From the NCBI GenBank assembly GCA_001549895.1, contig AP014719.1, forward strand, positions 4,464,001 to 4,528,000: a DNA stretch of 64,000 nucleotides. The letters run 5' to 3'. Made by a program: the position numbers and the translations under genes. Below, piece by piece: positions 33,667 through 42,964 of this stretch (position 1 is the first letter of the stretch; every line of letters starts with the position of its first letter). The stretch comes from Arthrobacter sp. Hiyo8. GTDB taxonomy: Bacteria; Actinomycetota; Actinomycetes; Actinomycetales; Micrococcaceae. The notes under the pieces are model-generated. The model did no database searches, was not told the origin of the DNA, and saw only the letters and a list, made by a program, of their open reading frames with translations.

Positions 33667-34628
33667 GTGACTGCCAACGTGAGCACAACAGATACGCCCC
33701 TCAATGCTTCCCCGGCTGTGGGGAAGCGCGGAATGTCCCGTAAGTTCAAGGCGTATCTGGCACTGACCAAACCCCGCGTGATCGAATTGTTGCTGGTCAG
33801 CACCCTGCCCACCATGATCTTCGCGCAACGGGGCTTTCCTTCGATCGGCTTGATCCTCGCCACGTTGGTGGGCGGCGCCTTCGCAGCCGGCAGCGCAGGG
33901 GTCTTCAACTGCTACATCGACCGCGACATCGACAAGTTGATGCACCGCACCGAAAAGCGGCCCCTCGTGACGGGCGAAGTCACCCCTCGCGAAGCACTCG
34001 TCTTCGCATGGATCCTTGGAGCTGCCTCCATCGCCATCCTGTGGTTCGGGGCCAATCCGCTGTCGGCGTGGCTCGGCCTTGGTGCGATTGTTTTCTACGT
34101 TGTCATCTACACGATGATCCTCAAGCGCCGCACTGCACAGAACATCGTGTGGGGCGGCGCGGCCGGCTGCTTCCCGGTGCTGATCGCCTGGGCCGCCGTG
34201 ACCAACACTGTGGAGTGGCCCGCCGTCGTGCTCTTCATGGTGATCTTCCTGTGGACTCCTCCGCACTACTGGCCGCTGTCCATGCGGTACGGCGAGGACT
34301 ACCGCAACGCCAACGTCCCCATGCTGGGTGCCATCGCAGGTGCCAAGGTGGTTTCCGTGCAGGTGGTTCTCTACGCCTGGGCCATGGTTGCGTGTTCGCT
34401 GCTTTTGGTGCCCGTGGGCCGCGCCGGCTGGGTGTACACCATCGCCGCCGTCCTCGCGGGCGCCTGGTTCCTGTATGAATCACACGCCCTCTACAACCGG
34501 GCACAGGGCGGGACGTCTCGAACAAGGGAGCCATGAAGGTCTTCCACGGCTCCATCAGCTACCTGACGCTCCTCTTCATTGCCCTCGCGGTGGACCCGTT
34601 CATCGGTTCCCCGATCATCGGGGGCTGA
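33667..34628 (+). CDS. ctaB: Protohaem IX farnesyltransferase (haem O synthase), one frameshift
   Basis: UbiA-family membrane prenyltransferase of about 320 residues. It adds a farnesyl group to haem b to make haem O for cytochrome oxidase. The prenyl-diphosphate site is NCYIDRDIDKLMHRT, with KPRVIELLLVSTLP before it and FLWTPPHYWPLSMRY later, and about nine hydrophobic helices. The start may be GTG 33667 or GTG 33679, neither with a strong ribosome site. A frame change near 34510 gives the C-terminus HGSISYLTLLFIALAVDPF. It is convergent with ctaA, next enzyme in the pathway. Confidence 0.93.
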
Positions 34629-34664
34629 CGGCCAGTCACACTCGCCTTCTACATCCCCGTCACC

Positions 34665-34713
34665 CCCGAACGCCCGCTCACCTATGGGGCCGTTTTCCCG
34701 AACGCCCGCTCAC
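34665..34713. repeat. 17-base direct repeat, two copies 32 bases apart
   Basis: CCCGAACGCCCGCTCAC occurs at 34665-34681 and again, identically, at 34697-34713, in the gap between ctaB and the terminator. I do not see further copies in the window. Confidence 0.6.
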
Positions 34714-34724
34714 TGATAGCGCTA

Positions 34725-34776
34725 AAACGAAAGACCCTCATTCACGTCGCATGACGTGAAAGAGGGTCTTTCGTTT
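34725..34776. terminator. Bidirectional terminator between ctaB and ctaA
   Basis: AAACGAAAGACCCTC (34725-34739) and GAGGGTCTTTCGTTT (34762-34776) form a perfect 15-base stem. The inner part CACGTC/GACGTG extends it. A-rich and T-rich flanks give a U-run in either direction, fitting the convergent ctaB and ctaA genes. Confidence 0.85.
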
Positions 34777-34807
34777 GGCTTTCGCAGGGGCCATCAGCCG
34801 CCAGGTG

Positions 34808-35751
34808 CTAGAGCTTCGGGCTGAACCGGGCCACATCCGCCGCGTTCGTGGCGGCACTCATGAGCAGGGCGGCGCCCAACATGTGCGCGCCTACCAGGAG
34901 GGCAGGAATGCCGTTGTAGTACTGGGCAAAGCCAATGACCGCCTGCAGGACCGTCACCGCGAGCAGCAGCAGGGCAGCTGTGCGGAACAAGCCGGTGATG
35001 CCCTTGCGCAGGACGAAGTAGACGGCGAAGACGGCTCCCGCCGTGATGAGGTACGCGGGCACTGCGTGGATATGCGAGAAGAGGTCCCAATCGAGATCGT
35101 TGCGCGGCGCGTTCGCGTCGCCTGCGTGGGGTCCGGCACCGGTCACCACCACGCCGAGGCACACAGCGACTGCCGAGAAGAACGCGACGGCGGTCATGAC
35201 GGGGCTCATGGCGCCCGGAATCGGCGCCAACGTCAGCTTCATGAAGCGGCCGGTCCGTCCGTAGGCGCGGTTGACCAGGAGCGTGGAGAAGACAACCAGG
35301 GCCATCGAAACCAGGAAGTGCAGGCCGACAACCCAGGGGTTCAGATTCGACAGCACGGTGATGCCGCCGATGATGGCCTGGGCCGGAATGCTCGCGAGCA
35401 GGCCCACGGCGAGGAGGAAAAGGTCGCGGCGTTCCTTACGGAGGTTCCACAAGTACACCAGCATCAGGACGGCGACGGCGGCCAGGGCGAACGTCAACAT
35501 GCGGTTGCCGAATTCGATGAAGCCGTGGATGCCCATCTCCGGCGTGTTCACCAGGGAACCGCTGGTGCAGCGCGGCCACGTGGGCAGCCGAGCCCGGAGG
35601 ATGTCAGCCGGACCGCGCCGCCGGTGACCACCAGGACCACCTGGCCGATCAGCGACAACATCGCCAGCCTGCGGACGGTGCTGTTGACCTCCGTGGGGAG
35701 CTTGGCGGTCAACTGCTGGATGGACTTCGGGAGGCGGGAAGCCGTGCTCAC
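34808..35751 (-). CDS. ctaA: Haem A synthase, CtaA-like (one frameshift)
   Basis: About 314 residues with eight hydrophobic helices; oxidises haem O to haem A for the aa3-type cytochrome oxidase. The N-terminal helix contains VVTGGAVRLTSSGLGCPTWPRC, where the conserved cysteine and GCPxWP pattern of the family appear once the frame change near 35585 is corrected. EFGNRMLT and the paired histidines in VVGLHFLVSMA and FSHIHAVPAYL follow as haem ligands. It converges on ctaB. Confidence 0.92.
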
Positions 35752-35810
35752 AGTTTTCTCAATTCTCGGTACTCAATTCACGCTGACGTTTTGGTTCCAC
35801 AACGGGACGC

Positions 35811-36586
35811 TCAGTTCCATTTGAACCAGCGGACGGCGGCCGCGCCAGGAACGATGGTCCACAGCAACAGCACAAGAACGTAGGGCAGGGAGACGCTGCC
35901 ATGGAGGAAAGCGTCCCTGAGCGACTGCCCCAGGGCTCCCGAGGGCAGGAAATGCACAATGTTCTGTGCCAGTTCCGGCAAACGCTCGGCAGGAACCACG
36001 ATTCCGCCGAGGGCGCCCAGCAGAATCCAGAGCAGGTTCGTGATGGCGAGGGTTGCCTCCGGCCGCACTGTACCGGCAACCAGAAGCCCGAGCGCGGTGA
36101 AGGCGGCAGCGCCGAGAACCAAAAGCACCAGGCCCGGAAGCCAGCCTTCGGGACGCGGATGCCAGCCCAGCAACCCGGCCACGGCGCCGATCACCAGGAC
36201 CTGGAGGACCAGGACGGCCAAGACGGCGATGATCTTTCCGGCGATGAGGCCGGTCCGGCCCAAGGGAGTGGTCGAGAGGAAGCGGAGCACGCCGTAGCGC
36301 CGGTCGAAGCCCGTGGCGATGCCTTGGCCCGTGAATGCCGTGGACATGGCGCACAATGCGAGGACGCCCGGCGTCGCGATGTCCACACGGCTGGCGCCCA
36401 AGCCATCGAGCAGCGGTGTGACGGCGAGTCCCACCAAGGCCAGCAAGGGCATGATCACAGCCAGGATCAGCTGCTCGCCGTTCCGGATCATGGTCAAGGT
36501 TTCGTAGCGCCCTGCAGCAGGATCCTGCGCATCAAAGGTGCGGGTCCGGCGTGGGGTGTGCTGCGCGCGGGGATCGCAGTGGTCAT
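35811..36586 (-). CDS. ABC-2 type transporter permease (one frameshift)
   Basis: About 258 residues with six hydrophobic helices of the ABC-2 (DrrB/NodJ-like) fold. The soluble N-terminus MTTAIPARSTPHAGPAP is joined to LTMIRNGEQLILAVIMPLLAL, then TAFTGQGIATGFDRRYGVLR and LGALGGIVVPAERLPE follow. A frame change near 36510 separates the N-terminus from the rest. The ATG overlaps the stop of the ATPase gene by four bases. The pair exports an unknown lipid, drug or polymer; it lies between the ctaA and suf genes in many relatives. Confidence 0.87.
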
Positions 36587-37548
36587 CGGATGTCCCTTCC
36601 GGAAATGTCCAGGAATACGTCTTCCAAGCTGCGCGCCTCCAAGCGGAGGGACGCCGGCATAATGCCCTTTTCGGCCCACCAGGCCGTGAGTTTGGCCAGA
36701 TGTTGCGGAGTCAGCGTGCCTGCGATCGCGTAGCTGCCTGCCCGGCTTTCCGTGATCGTGAGTTCGTCGCCGATGGCCGCGGCTATGTCGAGTCCGGCCG
36801 GGGCATCGAAGAACAGGGTGCGTTCGGTCACGCCGTCCATGGCCTCGTGGCCGTGGCTCAACAAGTCGGCGACGGTGCCCTCTGCGACGTTGTGACCGGC
36901 GTCGATGATGTAGACGTAGTCCGCAAGCCTCTGGGCGTCATCCATGAGGTGTGTGGTGAGGATGATGCCCATGCCGGCATCCCGCAGTTCGGCGATGAGC
37001 TCGAAGACGATTTGGCGGGACTGGGGATCGAGGCCCGCGCTGGGCTCGTCCAGGAACAGGACTTCGGGGTTGCCGATCAAGGCGGCCGCAAGCGAGAGCC
37101 GTTGCTTCTGGCCGCCCGACAGGCGGCGGACTCCGGTGCGGCTGAAAGTGTCGATGCCCAAGCGCTCCACGAGTCCATCCAGGGGCAGCGGGTTTTGGTA
37201 CATGCCCGCAATGTGCCGAAGCAAGGGGATGGGCCGGGCCGACGGCGGGAGGCCGCCGTCCTGCAGCATCACGCCGACGCGCGAACGAAGGTTCGCGCCG
37301 GCCGTGTCGGGGTCTTCGCCAAGGAGCGCGATGCGGCCGCCGGTACGTTTTTGAAGGCCTTGCGCGCATTCGAGCGTTGTCGTCTTGCCCGCGCCGTTTG
37401 CACCGAGCAAGGCGGTGATCTGGCCGCGTTCTGCGAACATTGACAGGCCGCTGACTACCCGGAGCATCTTGCCGTCAAGGGAAGCCAGCGGGCCAACGTC
37501 CTTGATGAGTCCATCGATGGTGAGGACAGGGGATTCGGGGGATCGCAC
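36583..37548 (-). CDS. ABC transporter ATP-binding protein, CcmA/DrrA type
   Basis: Intact 321-residue ATPase for the overlapping permease. Walker A is LLGANGAGKTT, Q-loop VGVMLQDGGLP, signature RLSGGQKQR, Walker B VLFLDEPSAGLD, and switch histidine LTTHLMDD. A C-terminal extension of about 90 residues ends LEDVFLDISGRDIR, as usual for ABC-2 ATPases. GTG start. It is divergent from sufR across 128 bases. Confidence 0.92.
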   Translation of the reverse strand: MRSPESPVLTIDGLIKDVGPLASLDGKMLRVVSGLSMFAERGQITALLGANGAGKTTTLECAQGLQKRTGGRIALLGEDPDTAGANLRSRVGVMLQDGGLPPSARPIPLLRHIAGMYQNPLPLDGLVERLGIDTFSRTGVRRLSGGQKQRLSLAAALIGNPEVLFLDEPSAGLDPQSRQIVFELIAELRDAGMGIILTTHLMDDAQRLADYVYIIDAGHNVAEGTVADLLSHGHEAMDGVTERTLFFDAPAGLDIAAAIGDELTITESRAGSYAIAGTLTPQHLAKLTAWWAEKGIMPASLRLEARSLEDVFLDISGRDIR

Positions 37549-37676
37549 CAGAGTATTCTACGTGAAGTAGTAACGGTGCGGCGGGCAAGGTGCCGCAGGC
37601 CAGCCTTGCCTTACTGGATGCCCGGACTAAATTACGACATGATTGTGTTGTGTATTCCATGAGGAGTTCTGTTTCC

Positions 37677-38465
37677 GTGCCCGCAAGGCATAGCGCGGTC
37701 ATGCCTGTGCCCGGTGGCACAGCTGCTGGCGCGGCTGACGCGGAAGACCGCACCCGCGACCGTGTACTCAACGCGGTGTTGGAGCACGGTCCCGTCAGCG
37801 CGGCTGAACTCGGCGACATGCTGGGTTTCACCCCGCAGCCGTCCGCCGTCACCTGGATCACCTCCAGCGCGCCGGGGTCATTGAGGTAAAACGCGTCGCG
37901 AAGGCGGGTGCCGGCGCAGGCCGGCCGGCCGTCGCTATGTCCTCAGCTCACAAGGGCAGTCGAAGCTCGGGGATGACTACCTGAACATTGCCAGTTCCGC
38001 GTTGCGGAAGCTCAGGGACCTCGCAGGCGAGGAAGCTGTCAGGGACTATGCGGTGGAGCGCTTCGCCGAAATGGAAGAGCGCTACGCACCCGAAGTGGAC
38101 CTGGCGGGTTCCGACATTGCGGCCCGCGCTGTGGCACTGTCCAAGGCGCTGAGCAGGGACGGATATGTCGCGTCCGCTGCGTCTATTGAGACCAAGGCGC
38201 CGTTGCCCGCTTCCCTCTCGAGCGTCCAGCTGTGCCAAGGCCATTGCCCCATCCAGCAGCTCGCCGCGGAATTTCCCGTTTTTTGCGACACCGAGACCGA
38301 ATTGTTTTCCCGTTTGGTCGGCGTCGACGTCCGCAGGCTTTCCACCCTCGCGCAGGGCGGACATGTCTGCACCACCCACATTCCAACCGGCAGGCCGGCC
38401 GCCAAGGAAGCCCTCGGGTTTCCGAAGCTGCGGCCACGCCCCATGTCGAATCCAACAATCAGTAA
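37677..38465 (+). CDS. sufR: SufR-like iron-sulfur-dependent transcriptional regulator (frameshifted)
   Basis: Winged-helix regulator of about 260 residues placed first in the suf operon. The N-terminal DNA-binding domain reads VLNAVLEHGPVSAAELGDMLGFT, continued by LDHLQRAGVIEVKR after a frame change near 37845. The C-terminal sensor has cysteines in LCQGHCP, VFCDTE and HVCTTH, the pattern expected to hold a [4Fe-4S] or [2Fe-2S] cluster. SufR represses suf genes when clusters are sufficient. GTG 37677 was chosen because GAGGAG lies 10 bases upstream. The C-terminus is uncertain: a frame change near 38390 leads to a stop at 38465; without it the frame runs to 38496 into sufB. Confidence 0.85.
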
Positions 38466-38476
38466 GAAAGGCCGTG

Positions 38477-39950
38477 ATGACGGGTCAATTAGCTGAAGGA
38501 ACAGCAGAGAAAGCGCTAGCTGACGGTGCTGTGATCTCGGAGATTCTGGAGAAGAATCCCGAGCTGCACGGTATTGGCAACTACGAGTACGGATGGCCGA
38601 CAAGAACGACGTCGGCGCCAACGCACGCCGTGGTCTCAACGAAGAGGTAGTCCGCGACATTTCGGCCAAGAAGAACGAGCCGCAATGGATGCTGGACCTG
38701 CGCCTGAAGGGCTTGAAGTACTTCGACCGCAAGCCCATGCCCACGTGGGGTGCAGACCTCTCCGGCATCGACTTCGACAACATCAAGTACTTCGTGCGCT
38801 CCACCGAGAAGCAGGCTGCCACGTGGGAAGACCTCCCGAGGACATCCGCAACACCTACGAGAAGCTGGGCATCCCGGAAGCCGAGCGCAGCCGCCTCGTG
38901 TCCGGCGTGGCCGCGCAGTACGAGTCCGAGGTCGTGTACCACCAGATCCGCGAGGACCTGGAAAAGCAGGGAGTCATCTTCCTGGACACCGACACCGCGC
39001 TGCGTGAGCACCCGGAGATCTTCCAGGAATACTTCGGCACCATCATTCCGGTGGGCGACAACAAGTTCGCTTCGCTGAACACGGCCGTATGGTCCGGCGG
39101 TTCCTTCGTGTACGTCCCCAAGGGCGTCCACGTGGACATCCCGCTGCAGGCCTACTTCCGCATCAACACCGAGAACATGGGCCAGTTCGAGCGCACCCTG
39201 ATCATCGCGGACGAAGACTCCTACGTCCACTACATCGAAGGCTGCACCGCTCCGATCTACACTTCGGACTCGCTGCACTCGGCAGTGGTGGAAATCATCG
39301 TGAAGAAAGGCGCCCGCGTCCGTTACACGACCATCCAGAACTGGTCCACCAACGTGTACAACCTGGTCACCAAGCGCGCCATCTGCGAAGAAGGCGCCAC
39401 CATGGAATGGATCGATGGCAACATCGGCTCCAAGGTGACCATGAAGTACCCGGCTGTCTACCTGGTCGGCGAGCACGCCAAGGGTGAGACCCTGTCCATC
39501 GCCTTCGCCGGCGAAGGCCAGCACCAGGACACCGGCTCGAAGATGGTCCACATCGCGCCGAACACCAAGAGCTCCATCATTTCCAAGTCCGTTGCCCGCG
39601 GCGGCGGCCGTGCAGCCTACCGAGGCCTGGTCCAGGTCCGCGAAGGCGCCAAGCACTCCGCCAACACGGTGCGTTGCGACGCCTTGCTGGTAGACACCAT
39701 TTCCCGTTCCGACACCTATCCCTACATCGACATCCGCGAGGATGACGTGGTGATGGGTCATGAGGCCACCGTTTCCCGAGTCAGTGAGGAGCAGCTCTTC
39801 TATCTGATGTCACGCGGTATGCCCGAGGACGAGGCCATGGCCATGATCGTGCGCGGCTTCATTGAGCCGATTGCCCGTGAGTTGCCCATGGAATACGCCC
39901 TTGAACTCAACCGCCTGATTGAACTGCAGATGGAAGGATCCGTCGGTTAG
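38477..39950 (+). CDS. sufB: Fe-S cluster assembly protein SufB (two frameshifts)
   Basis: Scaffold subunit of the SufBC2D complex, about 491 residues. It starts MTGQLAEGTAEKAL, and contains NEPQWMLDLRLKGLKYF, VVYHQIREDLEKQGVIF, GSFVYVPKGVHV, the cysteine in YIEGCTAPIY and SKSVARGGGRAAYRG. It ends LIELQMEGSVG. Frame changes lie near 38595 and 38840; the remaining two thirds is open. It assembles nascent Fe-S clusters with SufD and SufC, and sufD follows after two bases. Confidence 0.94.
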
Positions 39951-39952
39951 CA

Positions 39953-41281
39953 ATGACTGAAATCACTACTGAAAAGGCCCGCATCGGCGCGCCCTCGGCA
40001 CAGCCATTTATTGACGGCTTCACCGAAGAAGGCGAGAACCTCTCGCCTGTCAACACCGGCACGAACACCTCTTCCACCTCGGAAAAGACCTCGGAACAGG
40101 CTCCTTCGGCCGGACCGCTTGCGGGCGCCTCGGCCAAGAGCCACTCCCACGGCGGCGGCGTTGGAATTCCGGACAGTTCGCGCGCAGGTCGACTGACCTC
40201 GTACAAGCTGGCCGACTTCAAGCCCCTCACCGGACTGGAAGAAGACTGGCGCTTCACCCCGCTCAAGCGGCTTCGCGGCCTACACAACGAGGTCCTCTCC
40301 GGTTCGGCACCGTCGGTCGCCGTGACCGCCCCGGAAGGCGTCGTCGTCGAGACCGTGGGGCGGGACGACGTCCGCATCGGCTCCGCAGCCATCCCGGAGG
40401 ACCGCGTGTCCGCCAACGCTTGGGAGAACTTCACCGAGGCCACCGTCATTACGGTGCCCGCGGAGCTCCAGCTCGACGGCGAAGTGTCCGTCCTGCTGAC
40501 CGGCACCTCCACTGAAGCTTCCGCCCAGCACATCGTGCTCGTGGCAGGGCGCTTCTCCAAGTCCCGGATCGTCCTGGACCACCAGGGCAGCGCGATCGTT
40601 TCGGAGAACGTCGAAATCCTCGTCGAAGACGGTGCCGACCTGACGGTCATCTCGCTCCAGGAATGGAACGACGACGCTGTTCACGCCTCTTCGCAGCAGG
40701 CCAAGCTGGGCCGGGACGCCAAGTTCAAGCACATCGTGGTCAGCCTCGGCGGCGACGTCGTGCGCATGACTCCGTCCACGCGCTTCACGGCGCCGGGCGC
40801 GGAAGCCGAGATGTTCGGCCTGTACTTCGCCGACGCCGGCCAGCACCTCGAGCAGCGCTTGTTTGTTGACCACGCCGTGGCCAACTGCAAGTCCAACGTC
40901 CTCTACAAGGGCGCCCTGCAAGGCCGCAACGCGCACACGGTGTGGGTCGGCGACGTCCTGATCCGCAAGGAAGCAGAAGGCACCGATACCTACGAGGCCA
41001 ACCGCAACCTGGTCCTCACTGACGGTGCACGCGCCGACTCGGTGCCGAACCTGGAAATCGAGACCGGTCTGATCGAGGGTGCCGGCCACGCCAGCGCCAC
41101 CGGCCGCTTCGACGATGAGCACCTGTTCTACCTGATGGCACGCGGCATTCCGGAAGACGTCGCCCGCCGTTTGGTGGTCCGTGGCTTCCTCAACGAGATC
41201 ATCCAGCAGATCAAGGTACCGGCACTCGAAGAGCGCCTCACCGAGGCTGTTGAGCGTGAACTCGCCGCGAGCGACAACTAA
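39953..41281 (+). CDS. sufD: Fe-S cluster assembly protein SufD
   Basis: Intact 442-residue partner of SufB. The N-terminal 70 residues are low-complexity (Ser/Thr/Gly/Glu-rich), then DFKPLTGLEEDWRFTPLKRL begins the conserved part. The beta-helix core follows (LDHQGSAIVSENVEILVEDGA, ATGRFDDEHLFYLMARGI). It stabilises the scaffold and helps iron entry. The gene begins two bases after the sufB stop and is followed by the Rieske gene after 26 bases. Confidence 0.95.
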   Translation: MTEITTEKARIGAPSAQPFIDGFTEEGENLSPVNTGTNTSSTSEKTSEQAPSAGPLAGASAKSHSHGGGVGIPDSSRAGRLTSYKLADFKPLTGLEEDWRFTPLKRLRGLHNEVLSGSAPSVAVTAPEGVVVETVGRDDVRIGSAAIPEDRVSANAWENFTEATVITVPAELQLDGEVSVLLTGTSTEASAQHIVLVAGRFSKSRIVLDHQGSAIVSENVEILVEDGADLTVISLQEWNDDAVHASSQQAKLGRDAKFKHIVVSLGGDVVRMTPSTRFTAPGAEAEMFGLYFADAGQHLEQRLFVDHAVANCKSNVLYKGALQGRNAHTVWVGDVLIRKEAEGTDTYEANRNLVLTDGARADSVPNLEIETGLIEGAGHASATGRFDDEHLFYLMARGIPEDVARRLVVRGFLNEIIQQIKVPALEERLTEAVERELAASDN

Positions 41282-41307
41282 TTCAAGCCAAGCAGGGAAA
41301 ACAGACT

Positions 41308-41662
41308 ATGAGCGATCAGCCACAAGGCGAACTGGTATGCAACGCCAACGAGATCCAGGTCAAGCAGGCGCTGCGCATCCTGATCGATGACTACCCCGTA
41401 GCCATCGTCAAGGACTCGATGGGGAGATCCACGCCATCGGCGACACCTGCTCGCATGCCGACATTTCGCTTGCCGAGGGTGAAATCGAAGGCTGCGCGAT
41501 CGAATGCTGGGGCCACGGCTCCCAGTTCGATCTTCGCACCGGACAGCCCTTGCAGCTCCCTGCCTATGACCCGTCCCCGTCTTCGCCGTCACCCTCGACG
41601 GTGACGACGTCTACGTGGACGTGACCAACGTTGTGAACGGCGCGTCAGTACAGAACTACTGA
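41308..41662 (+). CDS. Rieske-type ferredoxin in the suf operon (one frameshift)
   Basis: Small Rieske [2Fe-2S] protein of about 118 residues. After a frame change near 41425 the ligands are CSHAD (C-x-H) and CWGHGSQFD (C-x2-H), with SLAEGEIEGC between them, then RTGQPLQLP. Such proteins are electron carriers for non-haem oxygenases; within actinobacterial suf operons they are thought to supply electrons for cluster assembly or repair, but this is not established. The gene lies between sufD and sufC. Confidence 0.9.
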
Positions 41663-41700
41663 GCGCCAAGTGCCTAAAGACTTACGAAAGAAAGAAGAGC

Positions 41701-42494
41701 ATGTCTACTCTTGAGATCAAGGACCTGCACGTCAGCATCGAGACGGAGCAGGGTACCAAGGAGATCCTGAAGGGCGTCAGCCTGACCATCAAGACCGGCG
41801 AGACCCACGCAATCATGGGCCCCAACGGTTCGGGCAAGTCCACCCTGGCGTCTACCATTGCCGGCCACCCGCGCTACAACGTCACGAGGGGCACCATCAC
41901 GCTCGACGGCGAAGACGTATTGGCCATGACCGTTGACCAGCGCGCCCGTGCAGGCGTCTTCCTGGCCATGCAGTACCCGTAGAGGTTCCGGGCGTCACCA
42001 TGACCAACTTCCTGCGCACCGCCAAGACGGCAATCGACGGCGAAGCTCCCGCTCTCCGCACCTGGACCAAGGATGTCAAGGCGGCCATGCAGCAGCTGCG
42101 CATCGACGCCGACTTCGCACAGCGCAACGTCAACGAGGGCTTCTCGGGCGGCGAGAAGAAGCGCGTGGAGATCCTCCAGCTCGAACTCTTCAAGCCGAAG
42201 TTCGCCGTGCTTGACGAGACCGACTCCGGCCTGGACGTCGACGCGCTCAAGGTCGTCTCCGAGGGCGTCAACCGCGCCCACGCCACGGGCAACATGGGTA
42301 CTTTGCTCATCACCCACTACACCCGCATCCTGCGCTACATCAAGCCGGACTTCGTCCACGTGTTTGTTGATGGCCAGGTTGTCGAAGAGGGCGGCCCCGA
42401 ATTGGCCGACCGCCTCGAAGAAGAAGGCTACGACCGTTACGCCACGGGCGCCGGTGCAGCCACCATCGCTGCTGCCGCAGCAGCACAGGCCTAG
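41701..42494 (+). CDS. sufC: Fe-S assembly ATPase SufC (one frameshift)
   Basis: Cytoplasmic ABC-type ATPase of about 264 residues energising SufBC2D. Walker A is IMGPNGSGKSTL, signature EGFSGGEKKR, Walker B FAVLDETDSGLD, and the switch histidine is in LLITHYTRIL. A C-terminal Ala-rich tail (IAAAAAAQA) is unusual but harmless. A single missing G near 41981 creates a TAG where PVEVPG is expected. Ribosome site AAGAAAGAAGAGC precedes ATG. Confidence 0.95.
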
Positions 42495-42508
42495 TTAGGA
42501 CTCCCGCC

Positions 42509-42841
42509 ATGACCGAAATCAACGCGGCTCGCACCAGCCTCGAGGACGTCGAGGAGGCGCTCAAGGATGTCATTGACCCGGAACTCGGTGTCAACGTGGT
42601 GGACCTTGGGCTGCTCTACGGTCTGAAATACTCGGAGGAGGACGGCGCCCTGCTCATCGACATGACGTTGACGACGGCGGCCTGTCCGCTGACGGATGTC
42701 CTCGAGGAGCAGGTCGGCCAGTCCCTCGACGGCATCGTCGACGACTGGCGCCTCAACTGGGTATGGATGCCGCCATGGGGTCCCGAGCGGATCACTGACG
42801 ACGGCAAGGACCAGATGCGGGCCCTCGGCTTCAACATCTAG
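42509..42841 (+). CDS. sufT: SufT-like MIP18/DUF59 iron-sulfur assembly factor
   Basis: Intact 110-residue protein of the DUF59 (MIP18) family. Conserved DPELGVNVVDLGLLYGL and the TTAACPLTD cysteine loop are present, with MPPWGPERITDDGKDQM near the end. Relatives help transfer or mature Fe-S clusters. It closes the suf operon, 14 bases after sufC, with a strong terminator behind it. Confidence 0.92.
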   Translation: MTEINAARTSLEDVEEALKDVIDPELGVNVVDLGLLYGLKYSEEDGALLIDMTLTTAACPLTDVLEEQVGQSLDGIVDDWRLNWVWMPPWGPERITDDGKDQMRALGFNI

Positions 42842-42862
42842 GATCCCCACCGCTTGCTTAAA

Positions 42863-42914
42863 GTACGACGACGGCCGGCCACCTTTCGCGAAAGGTGACC
42901 GGCCGTCGTCGTAC
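42863..42914. terminator. Very strong stem-loop ending the suf operon
   Basis: GTACGACGACGGCCGG (42863-42878) and CCGGCCGTCGTCGTAC (42899-42914) form a perfect 16-base stem. The inside CACCTTTCGCGAAAGGTG extends it nearly to a 4-base loop. No U-run. It separates sufT from the ligase gene. Confidence 0.8.
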
Positions 42915-42964
42915 CCGCACGGCGTCACAGTAAGCCCCGACGCTGCCGCACAGGCTAAAATTCG

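Noticed and set aside
41940..42000. Programmed frameshift in sufC
   Set aside because: No slippery site or pairing element is evident, and the same one-base loss pattern occurs in unrelated genes.
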